39,030 nt of DNA from an uncultured Oscillospiraceae bacterium (GTDB lineage: Bacteria; Bacillota; Clostridia; Oscillospirales; Acutalibacteraceae). Shown in pieces: positions 6,922 through 16,068 of the stretch. The translations under genes were made by a program, and so were the position numbers. How positions within the stretch are numbered: position 1 is the stretch's first letter; the number at the start of each line of letters is the position of its first letter. The DNA lies in the NCBI GenBank assembly GCA_900549825.1, contig URQB01000019.1:1-39030 (forward strand), given 5' to 3'. Below the pieces are notes generated by a model that was given only the letters and a program-made list of their open reading frames with translations, was not told the origin of the DNA and did not search any database.

Positions 6922-8106
6922 TCACCCTCCGATCCGCTGCGAAGCGATTTCACACAATTTCTCTTTGGTATTCCATTCCGGGTATTCCAAAACTGCCTGT
7001 AAAAGCATTTGCAAAGTTTCTCCCGTTTCGCGACCGGGAGGAACGCCCAGCGCCCTCAGATCGTTCCCATCCACTGCGAGCTGGGCGGTGTGCCATGGCT
7101 CCCGTTTTTGCAGGATATCCGCACACATCTCGCACAGGGGCTTGTTTTCCTCTCCCAACAGAAGCGATCGTGCAGCCAGCAGACTGCCCCAGCATTCCGG
7201 TGCAAGAGCGGAGAACCGGTTTTTCAGCTCTGTTCTGCCGCGCGGAAGCGGTTCTTCCAGCTGCCCTCCATATGCCGCAGCAGCCCGCAGCATCGCTTTG
7301 CTCATCTTCAGTGCAGCGCAGACAGAGCGCGCCTGCGTGCCGCACAAAAAGCACAGAGCGGCCAGCCGCAGGGAATCAATGCGCGGCAGCCGGTCAAAAG
7401 ATTCCGGGAGTTCGTCCGCAGGACTCATCAGCCCGCAGAAACCAAGCGCCCCGCTTTGCAGCAAAGGGGAAAGGGCAGACGGCCTTTCCCCCATCAGCGC
7501 CTTCACAAGCTCCGCCGCCACGCGCTCCGCACTGATTTTCGAAAGGTTCCTTCCATACGTGAACGCGGCGGCAAGCGTTTTAGCCTCTATGGTAAAATCC
7601 AGCTGGGAGGCAAAACGGAACGCACGCAAAACGCGCAGCGCATCCTCTTCAAAGCGAACCGAAGGCTCTCCCACCGCGCGGATCACGCGTGCCTTCAGAT
7701 CCGCCTGCCCGCCGAACGCGTCGCACAGCCCTCTCGCCGGAGCATACGCCATCGCATTAACCGTAAAATCCCGGCGCGAGAGGTCATCCTTCAGCCGCGA
7801 TGCAAACCGGACGCCCGACGGCCTGCGGAAATCCCGGTAAGGCGCCTCTGTTCGAAAGGTCGTAACCTCCAGAGGCCCCTGCGGGGTAATGACGGAAACC
7901 GTACCATATGTAATGCCGGTTGGAACCGTATGCGGGAACAGGCGGCGCGTGTCCTCCGGCAGCGCGCTCGTCGTCAGGTCATAATCGTGCGGCTGAACGC
8001 CCCGCATCAGATCGCGCACGCAGCCGCCCACCGCCCAGGCCTCGAAGCCCGCCCGCTCCAGTGTACCGATACAAGCACAGACATGGGGAGGAAGAGACAA
8101 AACCAT
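6922..8106 (-). CDS. cca: CCA tRNA nucleotidyltransferase
   Basis: The 394-residue protein is a class II nucleotidyltransferase that adds or repairs the 3' CCA end of tRNA. It shows AVGGCVRDLM (about 25-34), the catalytic DYDLTTSA with Asp41 and Asp43, the conserved RRDFTVNAMA (111-120) and an EDALRVLRAFRFASQL stretch in the neck domain. The C-terminal part is less conserved, as is usual. The start at 8106 has a purine-rich ribosome site (GGGGAGGGAG) close to the ATG. It lies downstream of spoVG and upstream of the small ORF and dpaA. Confidence 0.93.
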   Translation of the reverse strand: MVLSLPPHVCACIGTLERAGFEAWAVGGCVRDLMRGVQPHDYDLTTSALPEDTRRLFPHTVPTGITYGTVSVITPQGPLEVTTFRTEAPYRDFRRPSGVRFASRLKDDLSRRDFTVNAMAYAPARGLCDAFGGQADLKARVIRAVGEPSVRFEEDALRVLRAFRFASQLDFTIEAKTLAAAFTYGRNLSKISAERVAAELVKALMGERPSALSPLLQSGALGFCGLMSPADELPESFDRLPRIDSLRLAALCFLCGTQARSVCAALKMSKAMLRAAAAYGGQLEEPLPRGRTELKNRFSALAPECWGSLLAARSLLLGEENKPLCEMCADILQKREPWHTAQLAVDGNDLRALGVPPGRETGETLQMLLQAVLEYPEWNTKEKLCEIASQRIGG

Positions 8107-8140
8107 TTCTCTCCCTCCCCTTGTGTATCAAAATTCCAGT

Positions 8141-8449
8141 CTATTCAGCAGGTTTGGCCTGCAAATCATGGTCCGCCGCCTGCTCTTCTTCCGCCAGGGC
8201 CGCTTCATACGCCGCAAACACGGCCCGCTCGATCTCCTCGCGCGCCGCGCGGTTGAGCGGATGCACGAGATCACGGTAGGTGCCGTCCTTTTCCTTGCGG
8301 CTGGGCATCGCGATAAATTTGCGATTCGGCCCGTTGATGATCTTCACCTCATGCACTGCGACCGCATTGTCGATCACGAGGGAGGCCATTGCGCACAGCC
8401 GTTCCTCCTGATGATAGATGCGCCTGATCTTTACTTCGCTGATTTCCAT
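8141..8449 (-). CDS. spoVG: SpoVG family RNA-binding regulator
   Basis: The 102-residue protein begins MEISEVKIRRIYHQEERLCA and carries the SpoVG core: AMASLVIDNAVAVHEVKII, then FIAMPSRKEKDGTYRDLVHPLN. SpoVG proteins bind RNA and affect septation, sporulation and virulence or capsule genes. I prefer the second ATG (8449) over 8458 because the G-rich ribosome site directly touches the first ATG and because family members begin at the MEIxxVK sequence. The C-terminal 20 residues are acidic and variable. It sits beside cca and the dipicolinate genes, in keeping with a sporulating host. Confidence 0.9.
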   Translation of the reverse strand: MEISEVKIRRIYHQEERLCAMASLVIDNAVAVHEVKIINGPNRKFIAMPSRKEKDGTYRDLVHPLNRAAREEIERAVFAAYEAALAEEEQAADHDLQAKPAE

Positions 8450-8527
8450 CTGTTTCATCCCCGCCCATCAATACGATTCGGGAATAGTATTTTCCCTTTT
8501 TCCCGTTTTATCCGGGCAGGAAATGGG

Positions 8528-9199
8528 TTACAGAAGATATACACCGGAGGCCAGTACGGCCAGTTCCTCCCTTTGCCATCGAAAAAATTTATAGACCGGC
8601 TCCCGGAATCGCTGATAATCCCGCACCACATACCGGTCAAGGCTGAGCGTGCTGATTTTACAGGAACGCTCGTTGCAGACGTAGAGCACTCGTCCATACC
8701 GCACAAGAGAGCACGGCCCGTCGAACGCGCGCTGCGTGCCGCCGCTGATGCGCAGAGACACCCGTTTGGTAACTGTGGAAAAACGGATTACAGCATTCCG
8801 CTCCGGAACGGCAGACCAGAAAAAATCCCCATCTGCCGCAAGATCAGACACACCCGCACCGCGATAGGTCAATTCCCCACGCCAAACCGGTTTTCCCTCC
8901 CCGGAGAAGAAACCGAGCTCGCCGCCCGGATAGAGCACCACTGTTTTCCCATCCGGCAGCTGTGCCGTATCACAGGAAACATAATCTCCCAGGCTCCGCA
9001 CAATGCTCTCATACCCTGTGCCAAACTTCCGGCGCAGATAGACGCTTCGCCGGACCGGGAGCACCTCCCGCGTCTTGAACAGATATTCGTGGAAGGAAAG
9101 GCGGATCTGCGCCTCATTCAGCCTTTCCCTGCGTACAAAGAGAAACCCGGCATTGGTTGGGAGGATATCTAAAAATTGCAGATCAAGCAATTTTTCCAT
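8528..9199 (-). CDS. Hypothetical protein with beta-propeller-like repeats
   Basis: I do not recognise this 223-residue protein. From about residue 80 it has short repeated beta-strand patterns (TVVLYPGGELGFFSGEGKPVW, then DGDFFWSAVPERNAVIRFS, then GRVLYVCNERSCKISTLSL) like a small propeller or NHL-type fold, without signal peptide or membrane segment. The N-terminal 60 residues are charged and helical. Possible starts are TTG 9211 and ATG 9199; I use the ATG, with AGAGG 12 nt upstream. The gene precedes spoVG by about 80 nt and is probably co-transcribed with it. Confidence 0.65.
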   Translation of the reverse strand: MEKLLDLQFLDILPTNAGFLFVRRERLNEAQIRLSFHEYLFKTREVLPVRRSVYLRRKFGTGYESIVRSLGDYVSCDTAQLPDGKTVVLYPGGELGFFSGEGKPVWRGELTYRGAGVSDLAADGDFFWSAVPERNAVIRFSTVTKRVSLRISGGTQRAFDGPCSLVRYGRVLYVCNERSCKISTLSLDRYVVRDYQRFREPVYKFFRWQREELAVLASGVYLL

Positions 9200-9369
9200 A
9201 GAAACAGTCAACCTCTTGCGGCAAGCAGACCATGGACCGTATCAGCGCGGTCTCAGCACCCTGACAGATACACGCCCATTTGCCGCATATTTATACTTTT
9301 ATACAACGGACGGTGAAACCAGATGCTTCACAGCCAGTGCACCTGTATCAAACACAGGATTTTGAATTT

Positions 9370-11820
9370 TTACCGCTGGAACGAATATGCCATTCCCTTT
9401 TTGGTATCGAGCACGATCGTATCCGCATCGATCACGGCAAAAGCAGAGGGCATGCCGTTCTGATCCATGATATGCACCGTATGGATGCCGGGATAGGAAA
9501 GCTTGCATGCGCCTCCCGCGCGGGAATAAATCCTGCCCTCCGCCAGCTTTTTCTCCCGCCAGACAAGATCGACAACGAAATTTCCGCGTGCAACAAGGCC
9601 CTTGAAGGTTCCGCTCGCCCACGCGTCGGGCAGGGCTGGCAGGAGTTGAATGGATCCCGCATGGCTTTGCAGGAGCATTTCCGCAATACCGGCCGTCGCG
9701 CCGAAATTGCCGTCGATCTGGAACGGCGGATGCGCATCCCAGAGATTATCGAGCGTGCTGTGCTTCAAAAGCTCACCGAGCATTTTGTAGCTGTGGTTGC
9801 CGTCGAGCAGGCGCGCCCAGGCGCAAATTTTCATCGCCTTGGACCAACCAGTCCCGCCGTCCCCCCTATCCTCGATGGAAACACGGGCAGCATGCTGGTA
9901 TTCCGGCGTTTTCACTGTGACGTGGCTACCGGGATAGAGACCCAGTAAGTGGGACATATGGCGGTGATGGTTTTGAACATTTTTCGTCTTGAAGCCGCGG
10001 TCCGGCCACTGATCCTCAATGAACCACTCTTTGATCTGGCCCCATTTGCCCACCTGAAGCGGCTTTAAAAGAGGAAGCTGCTTGCGGACAGTTTCCAGCA
10101 AAGCCTGATCGGGCAGGCTATTCCACCCGTTCTCCGCCAATACCCGCGCGGCGTCCAGCACATCCGTGTAAAGCTGCCATACCAGCTCCTGATCGTAGGT
10201 ATCCCCGGCGGTAACCGGCCCGTTTTCCGGGGAAAAGCCTGGAGAGGACACCATGCGCCCGCTCTTCGCATCAAAAATCAACATCTGCGTCCAAAGCCGC
10301 GCGCACTCCTCCAGCATCGGATAGATTTCTTTTGCGAGTAAGGTTATGTCGCCGCTGAAGGTGTAGCAGTCATAGGCATTCTGCAGCATCCAGGCGCCAT
10401 TTGCCGGAGCCCAGCCCCAGCGCCAGTCGCTCCCGGGGCCGACCATCCCCATGGGGCTGGTCTGCGTATGCGCCATCCAGCCGGTTGCCTTTGAGGCATC
10501 CGGTTCGCCGCTTGCGAGCCGCTCGCCAATGCCCGCGTATTTTGCTGCCACGATACGGCCTGGCCTGCGCAGCGCCTGAAGATACCGCACCAGCGGAAGA
10601 GCCGTTTCGCTCAAATTTGTGGTGTGTGCAGGCCAGTAGTTCATCTGAAGATTCACATTTAAATGATAGTCGCTCTGCCAGGCAGGGTTGTTTTTGGCGT
10701 TCCAAACGCCCTGCAGATTGGCGGGCAGGCTCCCCGCGCGGGAAGAGGAAATCAGGAGATAGCGGCCGTACTGGAAATAAAGCATTTCCAGCAGTCTGCT
10801 TGATTTGCCTTTTCTGTATTTCTTCAAAAGCTTGTCTGTGGGCATGGAGGGCTCCTCCTGGCCGACATGAATTTCTACACGATCAAACAGCTCCTGATAA
10901 TCGGCCAAATGCGCCTTGTAAAGCGCATCGTATCCCTTTTCCGCAGCAGCCTGCACGCGCTGCAAGACCTGCGGCAGGGGATCGATCCCGCTGCGGTAGT
11001 CGGGAAATCGGTCTTCATAATCCGTCTGTGCGCAAAGGTAGAGAACGGCGCTGTCCGCATCGCTGACCACCAGAAAATCCTGCCCATGCGGCTTTACAGT
11101 TCCACCGCTGACGACGATTCGGAACGCGGCGGCATAGCGCAGGTCATTTGCATCCGAGCTGTCCTTCCCGCCCACACAGCCGCGGGGCGAGCCGGTGAGG
11201 ACAAGCGTATCCGTTCCTTCCAAGCGGCAATTCCCCTTCTGCGCGGATTCTACCCAGAAGCGGAAGCTGATTTTTTCGCTGCCGTCCGCGTCAAATTTTG
11301 CAACGAATACGTTATCCGGATAATTCATAAAGCAGGTGCGCGTATGGCGCAGCCCCTTGCGCTCGAAGCTGACGCAGGAAACCGCCGTGCGCAGGTCGAG
11401 CTGGCGGCGGTATTGCCTGCAGGAGCGCTCGCGAAGGCCAGGAAAGTCAAAAAACATCGTCCCAAAATTCTGATACGCGCCAAAGCCTGCCTCGGAGCCC
11501 TGCAGGCGCTTCATCGCCTTCTCAGCGGCGTCATAATCCTCTGCGGCGAGCATATTCTGAATTTCATGCATCGCCTGACCGTTATCATCCCGCGTACAGC
11601 CCAGCGCATAGCCAGGCGTGCCCGGGCCGCCGGTCCAAAGCGTTTTTTCGTTGAACTGAATCTGCTCGCGGCGGATGCCGCCGAAGACCTTCGCCCCCAT
11701 ATATCCATTACCAACGGGCAGCGCCTGCTGCTCCCAGCCTTTATAATCCGTGCGGGCGGGCTTTTCATACCAAAGCGTAAGCGCATTTGTGCCCTGCTCT
11801 TCTTCCCTGCCATGCTTCAT
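9370..11820 (-). CDS. Glycoside hydrolase family 95, probable alpha-L-fucosidase
   Basis: The 816-residue protein has the GH95 layout: an N-terminal beta-sandwich beginning near LWYEKPARTDYKGWEQQALPVGNGYMGA (cut short here), then an (alpha/alpha)6 barrel with NLQGVWN, NVNLQMNYWPAH (the two catalytic-site Asn of the family), and IDGNFGATAGIAEMLLQS. GH95 enzymes hydrolyse terminal alpha-1,2-fucose, some act on alpha-galactose. I set the start at 11820, where GAGAGGAG precedes MKHGREEEQG; the longer frame reads into the promoter. No signal peptide follows this start, so the enzyme appears cytoplasmic and would need imported oligosaccharides. It has its own predicted promoter (11860-11888). Confidence 0.88.
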   Translation of the reverse strand: MKHGREEEQGTNALTLWYEKPARTDYKGWEQQALPVGNGYMGAKVFGGIRREQIQFNEKTLWTGGPGTPGYALGCTRDDNGQAMHEIQNMLAAEDYDAAEKAMKRLQGSEAGFGAYQNFGTMFFDFPGLRERSCRQYRRQLDLRTAVSCVSFERKGLRHTRTCFMNYPDNVFVAKFDADGSEKISFRFWVESAQKGNCRLEGTDTLVLTGSPRGCVGGKDSSDANDLRYAAAFRIVVSGGTVKPHGQDFLVVSDADSAVLYLCAQTDYEDRFPDYRSGIDPLPQVLQRVQAAAEKGYDALYKAHLADYQELFDRVEIHVGQEEPSMPTDKLLKKYRKGKSSRLLEMLYFQYGRYLLISSSRAGSLPANLQGVWNAKNNPAWQSDYHLNVNLQMNYWPAHTTNLSETALPLVRYLQALRRPGRIVAAKYAGIGERLASGEPDASKATGWMAHTQTSPMGMVGPGSDWRWGWAPANGAWMLQNAYDCYTFSGDITLLAKEIYPMLEECARLWTQMLIFDAKSGRMVSSPGFSPENGPVTAGDTYDQELVWQLYTDVLDAARVLAENGWNSLPDQALLETVRKQLPLLKPLQVGKWGQIKEWFIEDQWPDRGFKTKNVQNHHRHMSHLLGLYPGSHVTVKTPEYQHAARVSIEDRGDGGTGWSKAMKICAWARLLDGNHSYKMLGELLKHSTLDNLWDAHPPFQIDGNFGATAGIAEMLLQSHAGSIQLLPALPDAWASGTFKGLVARGNFVVDLVWREKKLAEGRIYSRAGGACKLSYPGIHTVHIMDQNGMPSAFAVIDADTIVLDTKKGMAYSFQR

Positions 11821-11859
11821 TTCGCCCTGTTCTCCTCTCCGGTTGATCTTTTTACTCCT

Positions 11860-11888
11860 AGTATAGCATATCTGAGAAGCGGAGGTAA
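11860..11888 (-). promoter_or_regulatory. Predicted promoter of the GH95 gene
   Basis: On the minus strand TTACCT (11883-11888), 17 nt, TATACT (11860-11865) with a TGC extension. It starts just after the phosphorylase stop codon, so the fucosidase can be expressed apart from the upstream gene. Confidence 0.5.
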
Positions 11889-11903
11889 ATACGTTTTCCG
11901 GCG

Positions 11904-13223
11904 TTATTCCCGATTTTCTCCAATCATGCTGTAAATAAGTTGTGCCCCCGCGGGCTGGACCTCTGAAAATCGGATCGCTGAAAGGAAAAGCTCCTGCGCA
12001 TGTGCGGCGGCTTCTTCCGCCTCGAGATTGGTAAAAAATTGCGCAATCGTTTCTCCCCGGCGGACGCAATCCCCTGTCTTCTTTTGCAGGACGATCCCCG
12101 CCGCCGGATCCACCGCGCCGTCCTTCTCCATCCGCCCTGCGCCGAGCAGCATCGCGGCGCGCCCGATCTTCTCAGCGTCCATATGGCTGATGAATCCGGA
12201 ACAGGGAGAACCCACAGAAGCCTTATATTTCGCCTGCGGAAATCGCTCCGGATACTCCAGCACGGAATCGTCGCCGCCCTGTGCACGCACCATTTCCCGC
12301 AGTTTTTGGAATGCAGTGCCGTCCCGGAGCGCCGCCTCTGCTTTTTCCCGATATCGTGCCACGCTCCCCTGTGTGCTCAGCGCCATCATCTGCGCGCTGA
12401 GCGCCACGCACAGCCGGATCAGCGCCGGGTCGCCCCTGCCGTGCAGGGCCTGCACCGCCTCGGTCACCTCCAGCGCGTTGCCTATGGCGAAGCCCAGCGG
12501 GATATCCATATTTGTGATGAGAGCGGACATCCGCCGCCCCGCATCCCGGCCGATTTGCACCATCGTCCGCGCAAGCTGATGCGCCTGCTCCTGCGTCTTC
12601 ATGAAAGCGCCGCTGCCGCATTTGACATCGAGGACGATGCACTGCGCACCGGCCGCCAATTTTTTGCTCATGATGCTCGATGCAATCAGAGGAATGCTCT
12701 CCACGGTCGCGGTCGCATCTCGCAGGGAATAGAGTGCTTTGTCCGCAGGGGCAAGAGCGCCCGTCTGGCTGGCGATGCACAGGCCAGTCTCCTCCACCTG
12801 CCGCAGAAACCGGTCGCGGGAGAGCGCCGTCTGACAGCCGGGGATTGCTTCCAGCTTATCAATCGTGCCGCCCGTATGGCCGAGGCCCCGGCCGGACATC
12901 TTCGCCACGCGGCCTCCCATTGCGGCAACCAGCGGCGCCACGATCAGCGTCGTCTTATCCCCCACGCCGCCCGTACTGTGCTTATCGGCGGCCACGCCCG
13001 AAAGGGCGGACAGATCGAGCTGCTCGCCGGAACGAGCCATCTCGAGCGTCAGCGTGAGCGTCTCACGCGTGTCCATTCCCTGAAAACAGATCGCCATGAG
13101 CAGAGCGGACGCCTCAAAATCCTTGATCTCGCCGCTCATGTAACCCCGGATGAAAAAGGCGATCTCCGCATCCGTCAGCGCTTCCCCGCACCGCTTTTTC
13201 CGAATGATTTCCCTGATCAGCAT
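11904..13223 (-). CDS. pdp: Pyrimidine-nucleoside phosphorylase (thymidine phosphorylase family)
   Basis: The 439-residue protein matches the thymidine/pyrimidine-nucleoside phosphorylase family: an N-terminal helical domain (LIREIIRKKRCGEALTDAEI), then ADKHSTGGVGDKTTL (about 81-95), KMSGRGLGHTGGTIDKLEAI (about 108-127) and a C-terminal domain with AAGIVLQKKTGDCV. It cleaves uridine, deoxyuridine or thymidine with phosphate to base plus ribose-1-phosphate in the cytoplasm, for salvage. The start at 13223 is supported by GAAGG upstream and by homologues that begin with the M-x-x-x-E-I-I-x-K-K pattern. It follows a terminator for the surface-polymer operon. Confidence 0.93.
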   Translation of the reverse strand: MLIREIIRKKRCGEALTDAEIAFFIRGYMSGEIKDFEASALLMAICFQGMDTRETLTLTLEMARSGEQLDLSALSGVAADKHSTGGVGDKTTLIVAPLVAAMGGRVAKMSGRGLGHTGGTIDKLEAIPGCQTALSRDRFLRQVEETGLCIASQTGALAPADKALYSLRDATATVESIPLIASSIMSKKLAAGAQCIVLDVKCGSGAFMKTQEQAHQLARTMVQIGRDAGRRMSALITNMDIPLGFAIGNALEVTEAVQALHGRGDPALIRLCVALSAQMMALSTQGSVARYREKAEAALRDGTAFQKLREMVRAQGGDDSVLEYPERFPQAKYKASVGSPCSGFISHMDAEKIGRAAMLLGAGRMEKDGAVDPAAGIVLQKKTGDCVRRGETIAQFFTNLEAEEAAAHAQELFLSAIRFSEVQPAGAQLIYSMIGENRE

Positions 13224-13260
13224 AGCGCCTTCGTCCCTTCTGAAAGTAGAATACATGAAA

Positions 13261-13292
13261 TGCAAAATGTGAGCCCTTACGCAGAGCTCACA
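13261..13292 (-). terminator. Terminator of the teichoic acid operon
   Basis: On the minus strand TGTGAGC and GCTCACA (13286-13292 and 13268-13274) form a 7-bp stem followed by TTTTGCA, 8 nt after the last gene of the operon. Confidence 0.6.
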
Positions 13293-13299
13293 AAAGCGT

Positions 13300-14451
13300 T
13301 TAAGAGTGCGAAATGCTTGTCACGTAATCCGCCACACGCCGGGCCGCGTTGCCGTCCGGCCGCCCAAAATGGAAGGACCGGAACCGCTCCAGCCGCGCAA
13401 GATCCAAAATGCCGTGCTCAATCTCATCCACCAGCTCCGGCATCGTCCGGACGATTTTTCCCGGCACAAAGGATTCATAGTCAAAATAAAAAGGACGATC
13501 CCGCTCATACTCCTCCAGATCAAACGCATAAAAAATACAGCGCTTGCGCAGCAGCGCGAAATCCATCACAATCGAGGAATAGTCCGTGACCAGCACATCG
13601 CACAAAAGCACCAGCTCACTGACATCCGGATAAGATGTCAGGTCGACAACTCCCTCCAGCCTCCGCGTATCCGCATGGACCTGTGGATGCAGCCGCACCA
13701 GCAGCGCATATTCCTCGCCCAGATACCGGGTAAAAAGGTCGGGATCTAGCCGGGAGAGCAGGTCTTTATCCTTCTCCGGGTCATCCCGGAACGTTGGGGC
13801 GTAGAGCACCAGCTTTTTTCCCCTGCACTGCGGATAGCGCTCATTAAAGCTGGCGCGCAGGGCGGTAATATCCTGTGGGCGGAAGAAAAAATCTGTCCGC
13901 GGCGAGCCGAGCGGGAGCACCTGCTCCCGGCTCACATGAAAGGCGCTCGCATAGTGCGGCGCAACGCTTTCAGAAGAGCACACGACGAAGGTGAGCTTGG
14001 CGTTGCCCGCAGCCTCCCGCGCGCGGATCTCAGGCGGCTGGACAATATCCTGCCCAAAGCGTTTGAACGCGCCCTCCGCATGCCACAACTGCGTGACCAC
14101 CGCTTTGGGGCTCAGATGGAGGCTTGCGAGCGGCATAAAATTATCGTTGAGAAAAATATATTTGGACCGGGCCAGGCCGTATGCTTTCCGGGTGAAAAAA
14201 CCGGCTGCGCGGCACACCGAGCACACGAAAGCGGCAATCCCCGCGTCCGTTTGCAGGCACAGGTCCCTTCGTGTGATGTGGGTAAAGAAAAAGCCCTCTT
14301 CCCGCTCCCGGAACGCGCGTTCCATCTCTCCAAGGCCGTCATGGAAATCCGCGTTATGCATGGAGATCAGTGCGACCCGTTTCTTCTGCACCGGAAAGAG
14401 CCGGCACAGGTGAAACATGACGGCGTACAGCGTGAAAAAAAACTGCTTCAT
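13300..14451 (-). CDS. CDP-glycerol/CDP-ribitol phosphotransferase (TagB/TagF/TarL family)
   Basis: The 383-residue protein has an N-terminal membrane-associating stretch (MKQFFFTLYAVMFHLCRLFP) and the phosphotransferase domain of PF04464 type: VTQLWHAEGAFKRFG, LYAPTFRDD, LLVRLHPQV and VTDYSSIVMDFALL. These enzymes transfer glycerol- or ribitol-phosphate from the CDP donor onto a teichoic acid chain at the inner membrane face. The start at 14451 has AAGGGGAG 9 nt upstream. With tarI and tarJ in the same operon, CDP-ribitol is the likely donor, which would make this a TarL/TarF-like polymerase or primase. Which step it carries out cannot be read from the sequence. Confidence 0.85.
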   Translation of the reverse strand: MKQFFFTLYAVMFHLCRLFPVQKKRVALISMHNADFHDGLGEMERAFREREEGFFFTHITRRDLCLQTDAGIAAFVCSVCRAAGFFTRKAYGLARSKYIFLNDNFMPLASLHLSPKAVVTQLWHAEGAFKRFGQDIVQPPEIRAREAAGNAKLTFVVCSSESVAPHYASAFHVSREQVLPLGSPRTDFFFRPQDITALRASFNERYPQCRGKKLVLYAPTFRDDPEKDKDLLSRLDPDLFTRYLGEEYALLVRLHPQVHADTRRLEGVVDLTSYPDVSELVLLCDVLVTDYSSIVMDFALLRKRCIFYAFDLEEYERDRPFYFDYESFVPGKIVRTMPELVDEIEHGILDLARLERFRSFHFGRPDGNAARRVADYVTSISHS

Positions 14452-14584
14452 GGACGACGCTCCCCTTCCAGCCTCAGAGCAACGGATGAATGAAACGGCA
14501 GGCGCTTCCCTGTGACAACGGCGGGGAAAGCATGCTGCCATCCTGCCCCGCGCCATTTTCGCCCCATTTCACCCTCCCATTGCT

Positions 14585-15937
14585 CTAGGACCTATTCTGC
14601 CTTCTGAAATAGACGATCAGCGCCTGTACGAGCGTGCTGAATGCCGCCTTCTTCACCGCTTCCGGGAGAGGAAATCGGTAAAGGAAGCGCAGCAGGCGCG
14701 CGTCAAGCGTATCGCAGGTACGCAGGCGGGCATGCAGCCGCGCACGCGCCTGCTTTCTGGCCGTGGAAAGGAACCCGCGATCCGGCAAAACATGCAGGTT
14801 GGCGCAGGAGGCCCATTGCGCCGGGATCAGGCCCGCATCCGCCGTGGACTGCGGGACAAACACCTCGAAGCACGGCATCGTCTGCAGGTAAAGCGATTCG
14901 AACAGCGCTTCCATCTGATCCGGCGTCCCCTTAGCGGTGATAAAAAAGGATACGCGCGCCTGCCGCGCCATCATTTCCCGATCCTCGATCAGATTGCGCA
15001 CCTCGATATCACTGTTGAAATCGCAGAGCTGCTCGAAACGCTCCGCCGACATCTGCTCCCGCAGCCTGCGCAGGGACTGGGCGATATAAGCGATGCATGC
15101 TCCGTCCGCCCGCCAGAACAGGCGGTAAAACTGCGCGATCAGGACATAGGCTGTCTTATAAAGCACCTCGTCCAGGTAAGCGCCGCGGTCTACATCCGGA
15201 GGAGGGACCTGGAGCGATTCGGCGGCCGCATCGTAAATCATCCCGTTTGCCGCCATATAATCCTGGAGCAACGGCAGGCTGATGGTCTGGCTGACGGAAA
15301 AGCCCTCTGAGGCGACCCGGCGGCGGTAGCGCAGCCAGGCATCCGGGCAACCACTGATGCGGGTGCAGCAATAGGCATAGCGCATATTGAACGCGCCATC
15401 CTCCGAATAGCGCAGCGGCGGAAAGAGCACGCCGCTCTCCCTGAGATGTTGCGTCAAATACAGCTTATTGCCCACCAGATAGTTCCATAAGAGATCGCAG
15501 TCATAGGCCTCGATTGTTTCCCGTTCCGACAGCAGGCCGGCATGTTCTTGCCAACTGGTTCCATTCCGCCCAAAATTCTGGATTTTGCAGATCACCAGCT
15601 CTGCGCCGTGTTGCCGGGCCGTATGGTAAAGCTTTTCCAGCACATCGGGCTCGATTAGATCGTCGGAATCCAAAAAATAGATATATTCCCCGGCGGCCTC
15701 CCGGATGCCCCGGTTGCGCGCGGCGGCAACCCCGGCGTTCTCCTGGCGGATCGCGCGGATGAACGGATATTTTTTACAGTATTCCCGCAGGATCTCCGGC
15801 GTACCGTCCGCAGAGCCATCATCGACAACGAGCACCTCGATTTCCCGCAGCGTCTGCACCGTCAGGCAGTCGAGCGTTTCCCGCAGGTACTGCTGCGCGT
15901 TATATGCGGGGATCACAACGGATATTTTCGGCGTCAA
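14585..15937 (-). CDS. Glycosyltransferase family 2
   Basis: The 450-residue protein begins at TTG 15937, with AAGGAGAGG 8 nt before it. A GT-A fold occupies about 1-230: ISVVIPAYNAQQYLRETLDCL, VVDDGSADGTPEIL, ENAGVAAARNRG and the metal-binding YFLDSDDLIEPD. The rest is helical and unassigned. It would add a sugar to a lipid-linked polymer, consistent with decoration or linkage-unit synthesis in the surrounding teichoic acid operon. The sugar is unknown. It lies between tarJ and the CDP-ribitol/glycerol phosphotransferase. Confidence 0.85.
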   Translation of the reverse strand: MTPKISVVIPAYNAQQYLRETLDCLTVQTLREIEVLVVDDGSADGTPEILREYCKKYPFIRAIRQENAGVAAARNRGIREAAGEYIYFLDSDDLIEPDVLEKLYHTARQHGAELVICKIQNFGRNGTSWQEHAGLLSERETIEAYDCDLLWNYLVGNKLYLTQHLRESGVLFPPLRYSEDGAFNMRYAYCCTRISGCPDAWLRYRRRVASEGFSVSQTISLPLLQDYMAANGMIYDAAAESLQVPPPDVDRGAYLDEVLYKTAYVLIAQFYRLFWRADGACIAYIAQSLRRLREQMSAERFEQLCDFNSDIEVRNLIEDREMMARQARVSFFITAKGTPDQMEALFESLYLQTMPCFEVFVPQSTADAGLIPAQWASCANLHVLPDRGFLSTARKQARARLHARLRTCDTLDARLLRFLYRFPLPEAVKKAAFSTLVQALIVYFRRQNRS

Positions 15938-16068
15938 GCGGCCGTCCTCTCCTTCCCATCGTCAAACAAATCCACGAAACACAATTGCAAGGCAAAGGTG
16001 CGCTGCAAAATGTAGCCGTGCACATTTTCGCAACACACCCCTTCTGTATGCTGATCAAAATTGTTTCA

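Noticed and set aside
7009..8256. Plus-strand ORF of 415 codons antisense to cca
   Set aside because: Shadow of cca and spoVG; composition is Arg/Pro/Gln-rich with no recognisable domain.
10867..11934. Plus-strand ORF of 355 codons antisense to the GH95 gene
   Set aside because: No ribosome site and no domain; the opposite strand is a clear GH95 enzyme.
12000..13589. Plus-strand ORF of 529 codons
   Set aside because: It lies antisense to the well supported pyrimidine-nucleoside phosphorylase gene, has no ribosome site, and its product is rich in Arg, His and Pro, as expected for a shadow frame of GC-rich DNA.
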